Assembly (NCBI GenBank): GCA_020430865.1
Contig: JAGQIY010001127.1
Span: forward strand, 1 to 13,014
Length of the DNA stretch: 13,014 nt
Direction: 5' to 3'
Source: Myxococcales bacterium
Lineage (GTDB): Bacteria > Myxococcota > Polyangia > Polyangiales > Polyangiaceae
Positions within the stretch are counted from its first letter, which is position 1, and each line of letters begins with the position of its first letter. Below are positions 1 through 7,057 of this stretch, piece by piece. Position numbers and translations under genes: made by a program. The notes below the pieces were generated by a model. That model searched no databases, was not told the DNA's origin, and saw nothing but the letters and a program-made list of their open reading frames with translations.

Positions 1-3000
1 CCGCGCCAGCCACGCCGTTCGACATCACGGAGCAGCTCCCAGCGAAGGTGGACAAGAACCCCTGCGCGCCGTCGAACCGCGGCGCTCGCGTCGGGGGCTC
101 CGGCGGCAACAGGAGCCCTCCCTCGACCTCGCTGACCTTGGGCGGCTCCGGCTTGGACCGCGTCCCACCCCCTCCGGGCAAATCGCCGAACAGCGGCTGG
201 GGCTCTTCGTCCCAGACCCAGCTCCGCCCCAGGCGCCCCCAGCAGGACAGCGCGCCGCCGGCCACCGCGCAGCTGCGATCGCCCTGGGTGGCGACGTCGG
301 TTACATCACTCAGGCGCTTGACCAGCACGGGCCGCGAGCTCGCTTCGAGCCCACCGTTGCCCAGCTGCCCAGCCTTTCCCTCCCCCCAGCAGGCCAGGCG
401 CCCATCGGCAAAGCGAGCGCAGCTCCGATCGTCCCCAGCGTGCACCGCGGTCACCCGCTTGTGCTTGCTCAGGCGCCTGAGGTCGACAGCCTGGGGCCGC
501 GGGCTGTCTGCGTTCTTGCCGTTGCCGAGCTGTCCATCGCTCCCCTTCCCCCAGCATCGCACACGACCACGGGCCAGTGCACACACGTGATTTTTCCCTG
601 CGGCAATTTGCTTGGCCCCGGTCAAGCCCTCGAGTTCCACGGGAGCGCTGCTCGGTTCCCCGCCGAGCCCACTGCCCCAGCACGAGACCTCACCGTTGCC
701 GACGATGGCGCAGCTGGCGCGATCCGTGAGCGCCAAGCCCTCGACGTCCCGGATGCCGCAGACGCGCACCGGGCTTCCGGCGTCCGCGGGTCGACCATTG
801 CCGAGCTGACCGGCTCCCCCCTCGCCCCAGCACCACACGCTGCCGTCTTCCAGGGCTGCGCAGGCGTGGGTCCCCCCGGCGGCCAGGATCTTGGCTTTGC
901 CAGGCAGCTCTATCCCAACGGCTTCCGGGCGGTCGTACCACGCCCGTGTACCGGGCTCGATCGCCCGGCCCCAGCAGCGGACTCCTCCGTTCGCCAGCCT
1001 CGCGCAGGCGAACTCCTCTCCGACTGCGAGCTGCTTCGCGTTCGCCACGCCCACCACGGCAAGGTCGTCGGGCCCCCATGGCTGGGAGCCCCGGGCTCGG
1101 GGGCTCCCAAAGCCGTCGGAACACAGCACGAGACCGCTCGTCGTCAGCCCACAGCGAAAACTCCGACCGAGCCCCAGGCTCTGCCAATCGACCTTGTGAA
1201 GTTTCCGCGGGGTAGTGCTATCCTCGTACTCCCAGTGGCCCTTGCCGCCAGAGCCCGTTCCCGAGAAGCCGCCAAGGGAGCCCGAAAGGGAGCTGCCGAT
1301 GTCCCCGGCAAACACGCCGCCGGCTAGACCCGGCGCGCTCGTCAGGGCCTCGACGGCCCGTGGCTTCTTCAGCGCCTCGAGCCGCGCGTACTCTTGCTCA
1401 CACGCCTGCTCCGCCCCCGTGGGCTGGGTCTTCGGGGGTGAGGGTTCCACGTGCGGCGCCGGGATGAGATCGACCGACACCGTGCGGTCGGTCCGCGCCG
1501 TGAGCAAACGCGCGCTATCGTGAGTGAACGCGACGCTCGTCACGTCGCTGGCTCGCTGCGTCGCGAGTCGGGCCAGACCGGACTCGAGGTCCCACAAGCG
1601 CATCAGGAATCGGTCCGCGGTGGCCAGTAACTCGCCATTCGGCGACACCACGAACTGATCCAGGGAGCCGTAGTGCGCGGAAAACGAGCGCAGCAGCTCT
1701 CCGCTCTCTCGTTGCCACATGCGCACGTCTCCGTTCGCCGTCGCGAGCACCCAGCCTAGCTTCGAGTAGCGAGCGCGCTGAACATGGGCCGTTCTAAAAT
1801 CTGCCCGGAAATCCTCCTGCACCCCATCCAGGCGACGGATCGCGACGTTACGACCGCTCAGCGTCAGCAGGGCGTCATCGGTGAAGCCCTCGACCAGAGC
1901 GCTCGAGGTTTCAACCGGAACCAAACCCGGCAGGCGAAACACGCCGACCCCCGGCACCGCGATCAGAGTGCCATCGACGCTGGCGTCGAGGTGCGCCTCG
2001 GCTTGCATCTCGCTCGCGAGCTCCGCGCTCTTGACCAGCTCGGGGCGCGTCAGGTCTGCCGTCGAGAGCTGGGAGAGCCGTTTGCCCTGCACCACGACCA
2101 GCGACTCTCCGCCGCGGGGCGCGACGAAATCGTCGACCTCGGCTTCCAGCGACCAGCTTCCCTTGGGCGCCCCATCCTTGGCGTCCCAGAACTGGATGCG
2201 TCTTGCCGTCGCCGTGATCAGGAGCCCGCGCTCGGGGAGCGTGCCGAGCGCACGTACCGGCTCGTCGAATGCACGTTTCCGCGCGGGTTTCAGGTCACCG
2301 GACATCGAGTCCACTCGCCGTAGCTGCTCGTCGTGTAGCGTGAGCACGCGCGAGCCGTCGCTGGAGTAGGCGACCGGTCTCTCCTCGAGGGAGGCCGGGA
2401 GCGCCACCTCGTGTTGAACCTGGAGATCGGCCGCTGCGCGCAGCGTCACGCCGTTCTCGCCTCCCAGGGCGAGCTGCTCGGCATCGGGTGAGATGGCCAG
2501 CGAGTCCGCCGTGAGCTTCGTCTCTCGTAGCTTGCGCAGACTGCGCGCGTCGTAGAGAACGAGCCCCTCGGAGGAGACCATCCCTACGAGCTTGCCCTGG
2601 GGATCCGCCGCGATGGCGCGGCGCGATGCGTTCGGCGACTTCGCCGTCGCCAGTCGCTTGCCCGTCTCGAGGCTCCAGACATGGGTCCCCCGGGGGTCGA
2701 TGGTGAGCAGGCGATCGCTGCCCACGAACGCGCTGCACGCATCGCTCTTCACGCTGCGCTGCCTTGGCTGAGCGCGCCTGGAGATGCTGCCAATGCTGCC
2801 GAGCCCGACGCCACCGCCACCACCCAGACGCCCAAGGCCGGTGCCCGCGGCGCCCGACGACACCCGACGCTTGGCGCGCGGCTTGGGTTTCGGTGGCGGC
2901 GGGCGCGGTGACTCGAAGCTGCCGAGGAAGCGCCCGCTCGTGGTCTCGTAGACCCGCGTGGGCGCGCAACCGATGGCCACGCGAGTTCCCCGCGCGTCCC

Positions 3001-3406
3001 AGCCCGGAGATTCGTCTCCCCGCGACAAGATGCTGAGCCGCTTGCCAGCAGCCAGATCCCAGACCTCGAGTTGCTGGCGCGCGCTCTTGGGTGGAGCGAA
3101 CAGCAGCAGCGGCCGCTCTGCGAAGGCCAACCAGGCGTCACCACCGGGGCTCGGGAGTCGCTCGACGAGGTCTCCGATCACGAACTCCGTCGTCGGCCCC
3201 GGCGGGAACGCGGGAAACTGCGGCTGCTCCGCCTCGGGAGCCGAGGTTGGCGGGGCCGGAGCCAGCGCCTTCGGGGCGGACGGCTCTGGAGCGGCGACAG
3301 ATGGCGCGCCGCCACAGCCGCTCACCCCAATCAACAGCCCAGCTGCGCCCAGAGCCCAGCACCACGCCGCGCCGGTGAGGGCGCACTTCAGCAATCGTCG
3401 TCCCAT
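1..3406 (-). CDS. Large predicted lipoprotein: WD40/YVTN-like repeats followed by RCC1-type repeats (3' end outside window)
   Basis: One uninterrupted frame of 1135 codons runs from ATG at 3406 to the left edge without a stop; the C-terminus is missing. The N-terminus has two Arg, a hydrophobic stretch and a lipobox V-S-G-C with the lipidated Cys at residue 31, so export and lipid anchoring are predicted. A Pro/Ala linker follows. Residues about 60-650 contain WD40/YVTN-like strands (VWDLAAGKRL near 120, VWSLETGKRL near 250, FWDAKDG near 407, MWQRESGELLRSF near 565, LWDLESG near 607), interrupted by a Pro/Lys/Arg then Gly-rich insert at about 166-206. From about residue 745 there are at least seven RCC1-like repeats, several with CWG and GQLGNG, each with two cysteines 8-9 residues apart. 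Such propellers usually bind protein partners; the ligand here is unknown. It lies 62 bp downstream of argS on the same strand. The start has only a weak GAGAG upstream. Domain assignment is by eye. Confidence 0.9.
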   Translation of the reverse strand, partial: MGRRLLKCALTGAAWCWALGAAGLLIGVSGCGGAPSVAAPEPSAPKALAPAPPTSAPEAEQPQFPAFPPGPTTEFVIGDLVERLPSPGGDAWLAFAERPLLLFAPPKSARQQLEVWDLAAGKRLSILSRGDESPGWDARGTRVAIGCAPTRVYETTSGRFLGSFESPRPPPPKPKPRAKRRVSSGAAGTGLGRLGGGGGVGLGSIGSISRRAQPRQRSVKSDACSAFVGSDRLLTIDPRGTHVWSLETGKRLATAKSPNASRRAIAADPQGKLVGMVSSEGLVLYDARSLRKLRETKLTADSLAISPDAEQLALGGENGVTLRAAADLQVQHEVALPASLEERPVAYSSDGSRVLTLHDEQLRRVDSMSGDLKPARKRAFDEPVRALGTLPERGLLITATARRIQFWDAKDGAPKGSWSLEAEVDDFVAPRGGESLVVVQGKRLSQLSTADLTRPELVKSAELASEMQAEAHLDASVDGTLIAVPGVGVFRLPGLVPVETSSALVEGFTDDALLTLSGRNVAIRRLDGVQEDFRADFRTAHVQRARYSKLGWVLATANGDVRMWQRESGELLRSFSAHYGSLDQFVVSPNGELLATADRFLMRLWDLESGLARLATQRASDVTSVAFTHDSARLLTARTDRTVSVDLIPAPHVEPSPPKTQPTGAEQACEQEYARLEALKKPRAVEALTSAPGLAGGVFAGDIGSSLSGSLGGFSGTGSGGKGHWEYEDSTTPRKLHKVDWQSLGLGRSFRCGLTTSGLVLCSDGFGSPRARGSQPWGPDDLAVVGVANAKQLAVGEEFACARLANGGVRCWGRAIEPGTRAWYDRPEAVGIELPGKAKILAAGGTHACAALEDGSVWCWGEGGAGQLGNGRPADAGSPVRVCGIRDVEGLALTDRASCAIVGNGEVSCWGSGLGGEPSSAPVELEGLTGAKQIAAGKNHVCALARGRVRCWGKGSDGQLGNGKNADSPRPQAVDLRRLSKHKRVTAVHAGDDRSCARFADGRLACWGEGKAGQLGNGGLEASSRPVLVKRLSDVTDVATQGDRSCAVAGGALSCWGRLGRSWVWDEEPQPLFGDLPGGGGTRSKPEPPKVSEVEGGLLLPPEPPTRAPRFDGAQGFLSTFAGSCSVMSNGVAGA

Positions 3407-3417
3407 GGATCACTCTC

Positions 3418-3433
3418 GCGCCGTGCTCGGCGC
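3418..3433 (-). other. Short hairpin between argS and the lipoprotein gene
   Basis: A perfect 6-bp stem (GCGCCG / CGGCGC on the plus strand) with a 4-base loop sits 11 bases upstream of the lipoprotein ATG. It has no T-tract after it in either direction, so it is not a classic terminator. It could influence mRNA processing or access to the ribosome binding site. In DNA this GC-rich, a stem of this size can arise by chance. Confidence 0.3.
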
Positions 3434-3468
3434 CCCCCTCATACGCTCCAGCGCGAGCAGGTGTGCCC

Positions 3469-5223
3469 TCACATCTGTTGCACGGTCTGAATGCCGAGCA
3501 ATCCCAGGCCCTGACGCAACACACGCGCCGTCAGCTCGCACAGAGCCAAGCGGCTCGCCCGCACCTCTGGCGCGACGTCGCCCTTGATCACCGGACACTT
3601 CTCGAAGAACGGGTGGAACGCAGAGGCGACGTCGTACAGGTAACCGCACAGCCTGTGCGGCTCCAGGCTCGCTGCCACCGACTCCACCGCGGCGGCGTAG
3701 CGCACCAGCTGCAGCAGCAACGCACGCTCGGCGTCCTCCTTTACCGCGAGCGCCGCCAGGTCGAGCGACGACGGCTCGATTTTAGCCTTGCGGAAAATAG
3801 ATTGGGTACGCACGTAGGCGTTGACCAGGTAGGGCGCGGTGTTGCCGTTGAAGGCCAGCATGCGGTCCCAGTCGAAGACGTAGTCCTTGACTCGATCGCT
3901 GGAGAGGTCCGCGTACTTCAGGGCGCCGATGCCGATGGCGCGCGCGATCTGCTGAGTGCGCTCGGGATCCAGATCGGGGTTCTTTTCTTTGACCGCCGCC
4001 GCGGCCTTCTCTTCGGCCTCGTCGAGCAAATCGGACAGCTTCACGGTGCCCGAACCGCCAGAACGAGTTCGCAGCAGCTTGCCGTCTGTCCCCAGCACCG
4101 AGCCGAAACCCACGTACTGCATGGTCACGTTGGGCCCGATCCAGCCGTAGTCCGTCACCACCCTCTTCAGCATGTCGACGTGCTGGAACTGGGGCAGTCC
4201 GATCACGTAGATCAGCCACGTGGCCCCGAGAGTCTGCGTGCGGTGGAGTACGGCGGCCAGATCGGTGGTCGCGTACAGGTAGCCGCCGTCGCGCTTCTGC
4301 ACGATCATCGGCAACGGATCACCCTGCTTGTTCTTGAATCCCTCGGGAAACACACACTGAGCGCCTTCGTTCTCCACCAGGTGCCCCTCGGCTTTGAGGC
4401 GCTCGACCACACCCGGCAGCATCGGGTTGTAGAAGCTCTCACCGCAGACGTCCTCCGGCTCGAGCAACACGCCCATGCGTTTGTACTCACCGTCGAGGTA
4501 CTGGATGGTCTGATCCACCAGCTGGCGCCAGACCTTCAGCGTCTCTTCATCGCCCCCCTGGAGCTTCACCACGCGCTGCTTGGCGCGCTCCTGGAACTCA
4601 GGCTCCGCGTCGAAGCGCTTCTTCGCTGCCTGATAGATGGCGGTGAGTTCCCGCACGCTTCCGAGGTCCGTGCCCTGCTCGAGCAGGTTTTCGATCAGCA
4701 TGCCGAACTGCGTGCCCCAGTCGCCCAGGTGGTTCTGGCGGATCACGACGTGACCCTTGGCGCTCAGCACGCGGCTGACCGCGTCGCCGATGATCGTCGA
4801 GCGCAGGTGCCCGACATGCATCTCCTTGGCGACGTTGGGGCTCGAGTAGTCGACCACTACTCGCCGAGGCTCCTCGACGCAGCTGAGCAGCAGGTGCGGG
4901 TCGCCCAGCATGGCCTTCCCGGTCTCATTCAGCGCGTCGAGCGTCAGCGTGAGGTTGATGAAGCCAGGGCCAGCCACCTCGACCTTCTGGAACGAGTCGC
5001 CGCCAGGGACGTTCGGCAACGCGTCCGCGATTTTTTGGGCGAGGTCCCTTGGCTTCTGCCCGAGCTGCTTCGCCAAGCCCATGGCCAGGTTCGCCTGGTA
5101 GTCCCCGAAGCGCGGGTTCTGAGCCGGACGCAGCATCGGATCTGCTTCGCGCTGCGCCTCACCGAGGGCGACGACGACGGCGTTCTTCAGGGCTTGCTCG
5201 ATCCGATTCTCTAGTTGGGACAT
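3469..5223 (-). CDS. argS: Arginyl-tRNA synthetase
   Basis: Charges tRNA-Arg with arginine using ATP; cytoplasmic and normally essential. The product is 584 residues, close to the usual bacterial size (about 577 in E. coli). In order: N-terminal Arg-tRNA-synthetase domain (residues about 5-95, ending AGPGFINLTL); class I catalytic core with SSPNVAKEMHVGHLRST, the HIGH motif being HVGH at 136-139; the ATTDLAA block at 318-324; a KMSKS-equivalent loop GKLLRTRSGG at 381-390, the degenerate form typical of many ArgRS; then the C-terminal DALR anticodon-binding region, containing NTAPYLVNAYVRTQSIFRK near 461-479. Relative to E. coli ArgRS as I recall it, two residues (SG) appear inserted just after the KMSKS-like loop. 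The ATG at 5223 gives the expected MSQLENRIEQ N-terminus; no strong Shine-Dalgarno is visible. It is divergent from the photolyase gene and upstream of the lipoprotein gene on the same strand. Confidence 0.98.
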   Translation of the reverse strand: MSQLENRIEQALKNAVVVALGEAQREADPMLRPAQNPRFGDYQANLAMGLAKQLGQKPRDLAQKIADALPNVPGGDSFQKVEVAGPGFINLTLTLDALNETGKAMLGDPHLLLSCVEEPRRVVVDYSSPNVAKEMHVGHLRSTIIGDAVSRVLSAKGHVVIRQNHLGDWGTQFGMLIENLLEQGTDLGSVRELTAIYQAAKKRFDAEPEFQERAKQRVVKLQGGDEETLKVWRQLVDQTIQYLDGEYKRMGVLLEPEDVCGESFYNPMLPGVVERLKAEGHLVENEGAQCVFPEGFKNKQGDPLPMIVQKRDGGYLYATTDLAAVLHRTQTLGATWLIYVIGLPQFQHVDMLKRVVTDYGWIGPNVTMQYVGFGSVLGTDGKLLRTRSGGSGTVKLSDLLDEAEEKAAAAVKEKNPDLDPERTQQIARAIGIGALKYADLSSDRVKDYVFDWDRMLAFNGNTAPYLVNAYVRTQSIFRKAKIEPSSLDLAALAVKEDAERALLLQLVRYAAAVESVAASLEPHRLCGYLYDVASAFHPFFEKCPVIKGDVAPEVRASRLALCELTARVLRQGLGLLGIQTVQQM

Positions 5224-5250
5224 GGCTCAGTTACCGTAGCGCTCGAGGTC

Positions 5251-5276
5251 GTTGCGCCGCGCCGGCGCGGCGCAAC
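5251..5276. promoter_or_regulatory. Perfect 26-bp palindrome in the argS-photolyase divergent gap
   Basis: Two 13-base arms (GTTGCGCCGCGCC and its exact reverse complement) meet with no spacer. The palindrome starts 28 bases upstream of the argS ATG and ends 88 bases upstream of the photolyase ATG. No T-tract follows on either strand, so it is not an ordinary terminator. It could be an operator for a dimeric regulator acting on one or both genes, or a member of a dispersed extragenic palindrome family. The 7-base direct repeat GAGGTCG flanks it at 5245-5251 and 5285-5291. The palindrome is directly visible; any role is inferred. Confidence 0.6.
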
Positions 5277-5363
5277 CTGCGGGTGAGGTCGCCGGATTAG
5301 CAACAATTGACTGCGCTGGCCACTGGCGGCCGGTTCCGTGTCGGTCTTACGCCCTCCGAGCAC

Positions 5364-6866
5364 ATGAGCGTTCCCGACCTCCGCATCACCGCCATCCCGA
5401 CCAGCGCCGGGGGCGCGCCAGCTCCAGAGCGCGCCGGGCGGGACTATGTCCTGTACTGGATGATCGCCAACCGGCGCGCCCACTACAACTTCGCCCTGGA
5501 TCGCGCCATCGATCACGCGAGACGGCTGAAGCAACCACTGGTCGTTCTGGAGGCCCTGCGCGTCGGCTACCGCTGGGCCAGCGACCGCCTCCACACCTTC
5601 GTGATCCAGGGCATGGGAGACAACCAGCGTAGCTTCGCAGGTTCCGGGGCGACGTATCTGCCGTACGTGGAGCCGAGACCCGGCGCAGGCAGCGGTCTCC
5701 TGCAGGCCCTGGCCGCTCGCGCGTCGGTCGTCGTGACCGATGACTTCCCCTGTTTTTTCCTCCCGGATATGGTAAACGCCGCAGCGAGCAAGCTCGACGT
5801 GCGTCTGGAGGCGGTGGACAGCAACGGGCTCTTGCCGCTGCGCGCGAGCGACAAGGCCTTCGAGCGCGCGTACGACTTCCGCCGCCACCTGCAGAAGGTG
5901 TTGCTCCCGCACCTCGAGCAGGTCCCGCGCCGAGAGCCGCTCAAGGGACTCGAGCTGCCTGCCGCGAGGCTGCCAGAAGAGATCGCTACCCGCTGGCCCG
6001 CGCCTCCCGAGGCTTGGCTGGAGCCCGCCGCGCACCCTGAGCTGGCGAGCCTGCCCATCGATCACGAAGTGCCTCGGGTCGACTACGCTGGAGGCAGCCG
6101 CGCCGCGCGCAGGCAGCTCTCCGGGTTCTTGCGGGACCGCCTCGCCCACTACGCGGAGAAGCGCAGCGACGCCGTCGACGACAGCTCGAGCGGGCTGTCC
6201 CCCTATCTCCACTTCGGACACCTGTCTGCCCACGAGGTGTTCCGCGCGGTGGTCGGCAAGGACTTCGACCCCCTCACCCCCAGATCCAGCTCGCCAAGAG
6301 GCCAGAAGGAGGGCTGGTGGGGGCTCGAGCCTTGCGTGGAGAGCTTCCTCGACGAGGTGATCACGTGGCGCGAGGTCGGCTACAACAACTGTCTTTTCCG
6401 TAAGGATTATGACCGGTACCACTCGCTGCCGGACTGGGCGCAGCAGACGCTCGCCGAGCACGCGAGGGACGAGCGCGAGCACACCTATGACCTGGCGACC
6501 TTGGAGGCCGGCGCGACCCATGACGACTTGTGGAACGCAGCGCAGTGGCAGCTCAGGACCGAAGGGCGGATCCACAACTATCTGCGAATGCTGTGGGGCA
6601 AGAAGGTGCTCGAGTGGAGCAAGACGCCGCAGCAAGCGCTGGAGACGCTGATCGAGCTCAACAACAAGTACGCCGTCGATGGACGCAACCCGAACTCGTA
6701 CAGCGGGATCTTCTGGTGCTTCGGACGCTTCGACCGAGCATGGGGCCCAGAGCGGCCCATCTACGGCAAGATCCGCTACATGAGTAGCGACAACACGAAG
6801 CGCAAGATGAAGGTCGACGCCTACGTGGAGCGCTGGCTGCCCGCAGCGGGTCGACGCCTGTTCTGA
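5364..6866 (+). CDS. phr: Class II CPD photolyase (deoxyribodipyrimidine photo-lyase)
   Basis: FAD enzyme that splits UV-induced cyclobutane pyrimidine dimers using visible light; cytoplasmic, acting on DNA. The 500-residue product has the class II layout: an N-terminal antenna-type alpha/beta domain (RDYVLYWMIANRRAHYNFAL at about 26-45) and a C-terminal FAD-binding helical domain with LSPYLHFGHLS (278-288), ESFLDEVITWREVGYN (326-341), a histidine/tryptophan-rich block ending MLWGKKVLEW (409-418), DGRNPNSYSG (439-448) and WGPERPIYGKIRYM (460-473). The last three blocks are hallmark class II sequences, distinct from class I photolyases such as E. coli PhrB. I chose ATG 5364; a TTG at 5307 would add 19 residues unlike the family. 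The Shine-Dalgarno is weak. A near-consensus -35 (TTGACT, 5307-5312) has no good -10 partner. No light-regulator site was recognised. Confidence 0.96.
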   Translation: MSVPDLRITAIPTSAGGAPAPERAGRDYVLYWMIANRRAHYNFALDRAIDHARRLKQPLVVLEALRVGYRWASDRLHTFVIQGMGDNQRSFAGSGATYLPYVEPRPGAGSGLLQALAARASVVVTDDFPCFFLPDMVNAAASKLDVRLEAVDSNGLLPLRASDKAFERAYDFRRHLQKVLLPHLEQVPRREPLKGLELPAARLPEEIATRWPAPPEAWLEPAAHPELASLPIDHEVPRVDYAGGSRAARRQLSGFLRDRLAHYAEKRSDAVDDSSSGLSPYLHFGHLSAHEVFRAVVGKDFDPLTPRSSSPRGQKEGWWGLEPCVESFLDEVITWREVGYNNCLFRKDYDRYHSLPDWAQQTLAEHARDEREHTYDLATLEAGATHDDLWNAAQWQLRTEGRIHNYLRMLWGKKVLEWSKTPQQALETLIELNNKYAVDGRNPNSYSGIFWCFGRFDRAWGPERPIYGKIRYMSSDNTKRKMKVDAYVERWLPAAGRRLF

Positions 6867-7057
6867 AGGCGCCAGATCGAGGTTTTTGCGCGATCTCGCG
6901 GGGACGCGGGGGCCGGCGTCGCGGGCGCACTGGAAGCGTGGCGCAAGGCGGTTGACGCGGCGAGCAATATCGCCGACTTGCATCGGGCAGGGCTGCTCGA
7001 TCGCGGGGTGGATCTCCGCGCCGCGAGGCAGCCGCCAACGACAGCTACGGAGACGGC
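6867..7057 (+). other. Intergenic gap with an open frame in phase with the photolyase, ending in an ATGA overlap
   Basis: After the photolyase TGA the same frame stays open until a TGA at 7059-7061, overlapping the ATG of the next gene. It could encode a peptide reading GALEAWRKAVDAASNIADLHRAG, but no ATG lies in frame; possible starts are TTG 6978 and GTG 7008. Third-position GC is only moderately raised, so this may be chance openness. The gap also holds a 6-bp inverted repeat (AGATCG/CGATCT, 6874-6896) with the T-run inside its loop, so it does not qualify as a terminator. A GGAG at about 7049-7052 is a good Shine-Dalgarno for the downstream enzyme. Confidence 0.3.

Noticed and set aside
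440..1327. 295-codon plus-strand open frame
   Set aside because: Antisense of the RCC1-repeat part of the lipoprotein gene, which is continuous and repeat-consistent on the minus strand.
3463..5214. 583-codon plus-strand open frame
   Set aside because: It is the antisense of argS, which has clear family motifs throughout; the translation is rich in His, Gln, Arg and Leu with no domain.
5307..5363. TTG start for the photolyase
   Set aside because: Adds residues unlike the family; ATG 5364 gives a normal N-terminus.
6874..6896. Terminator after the photolyase
   Set aside because: The inverted repeat AGATCG/CGATCT has its T-run in the loop and none after the stem.
5211..6983. 590-codon minus-strand open frame
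   Set aside because: Antisense of the class II photolyase, whose motifs are unmistakable.
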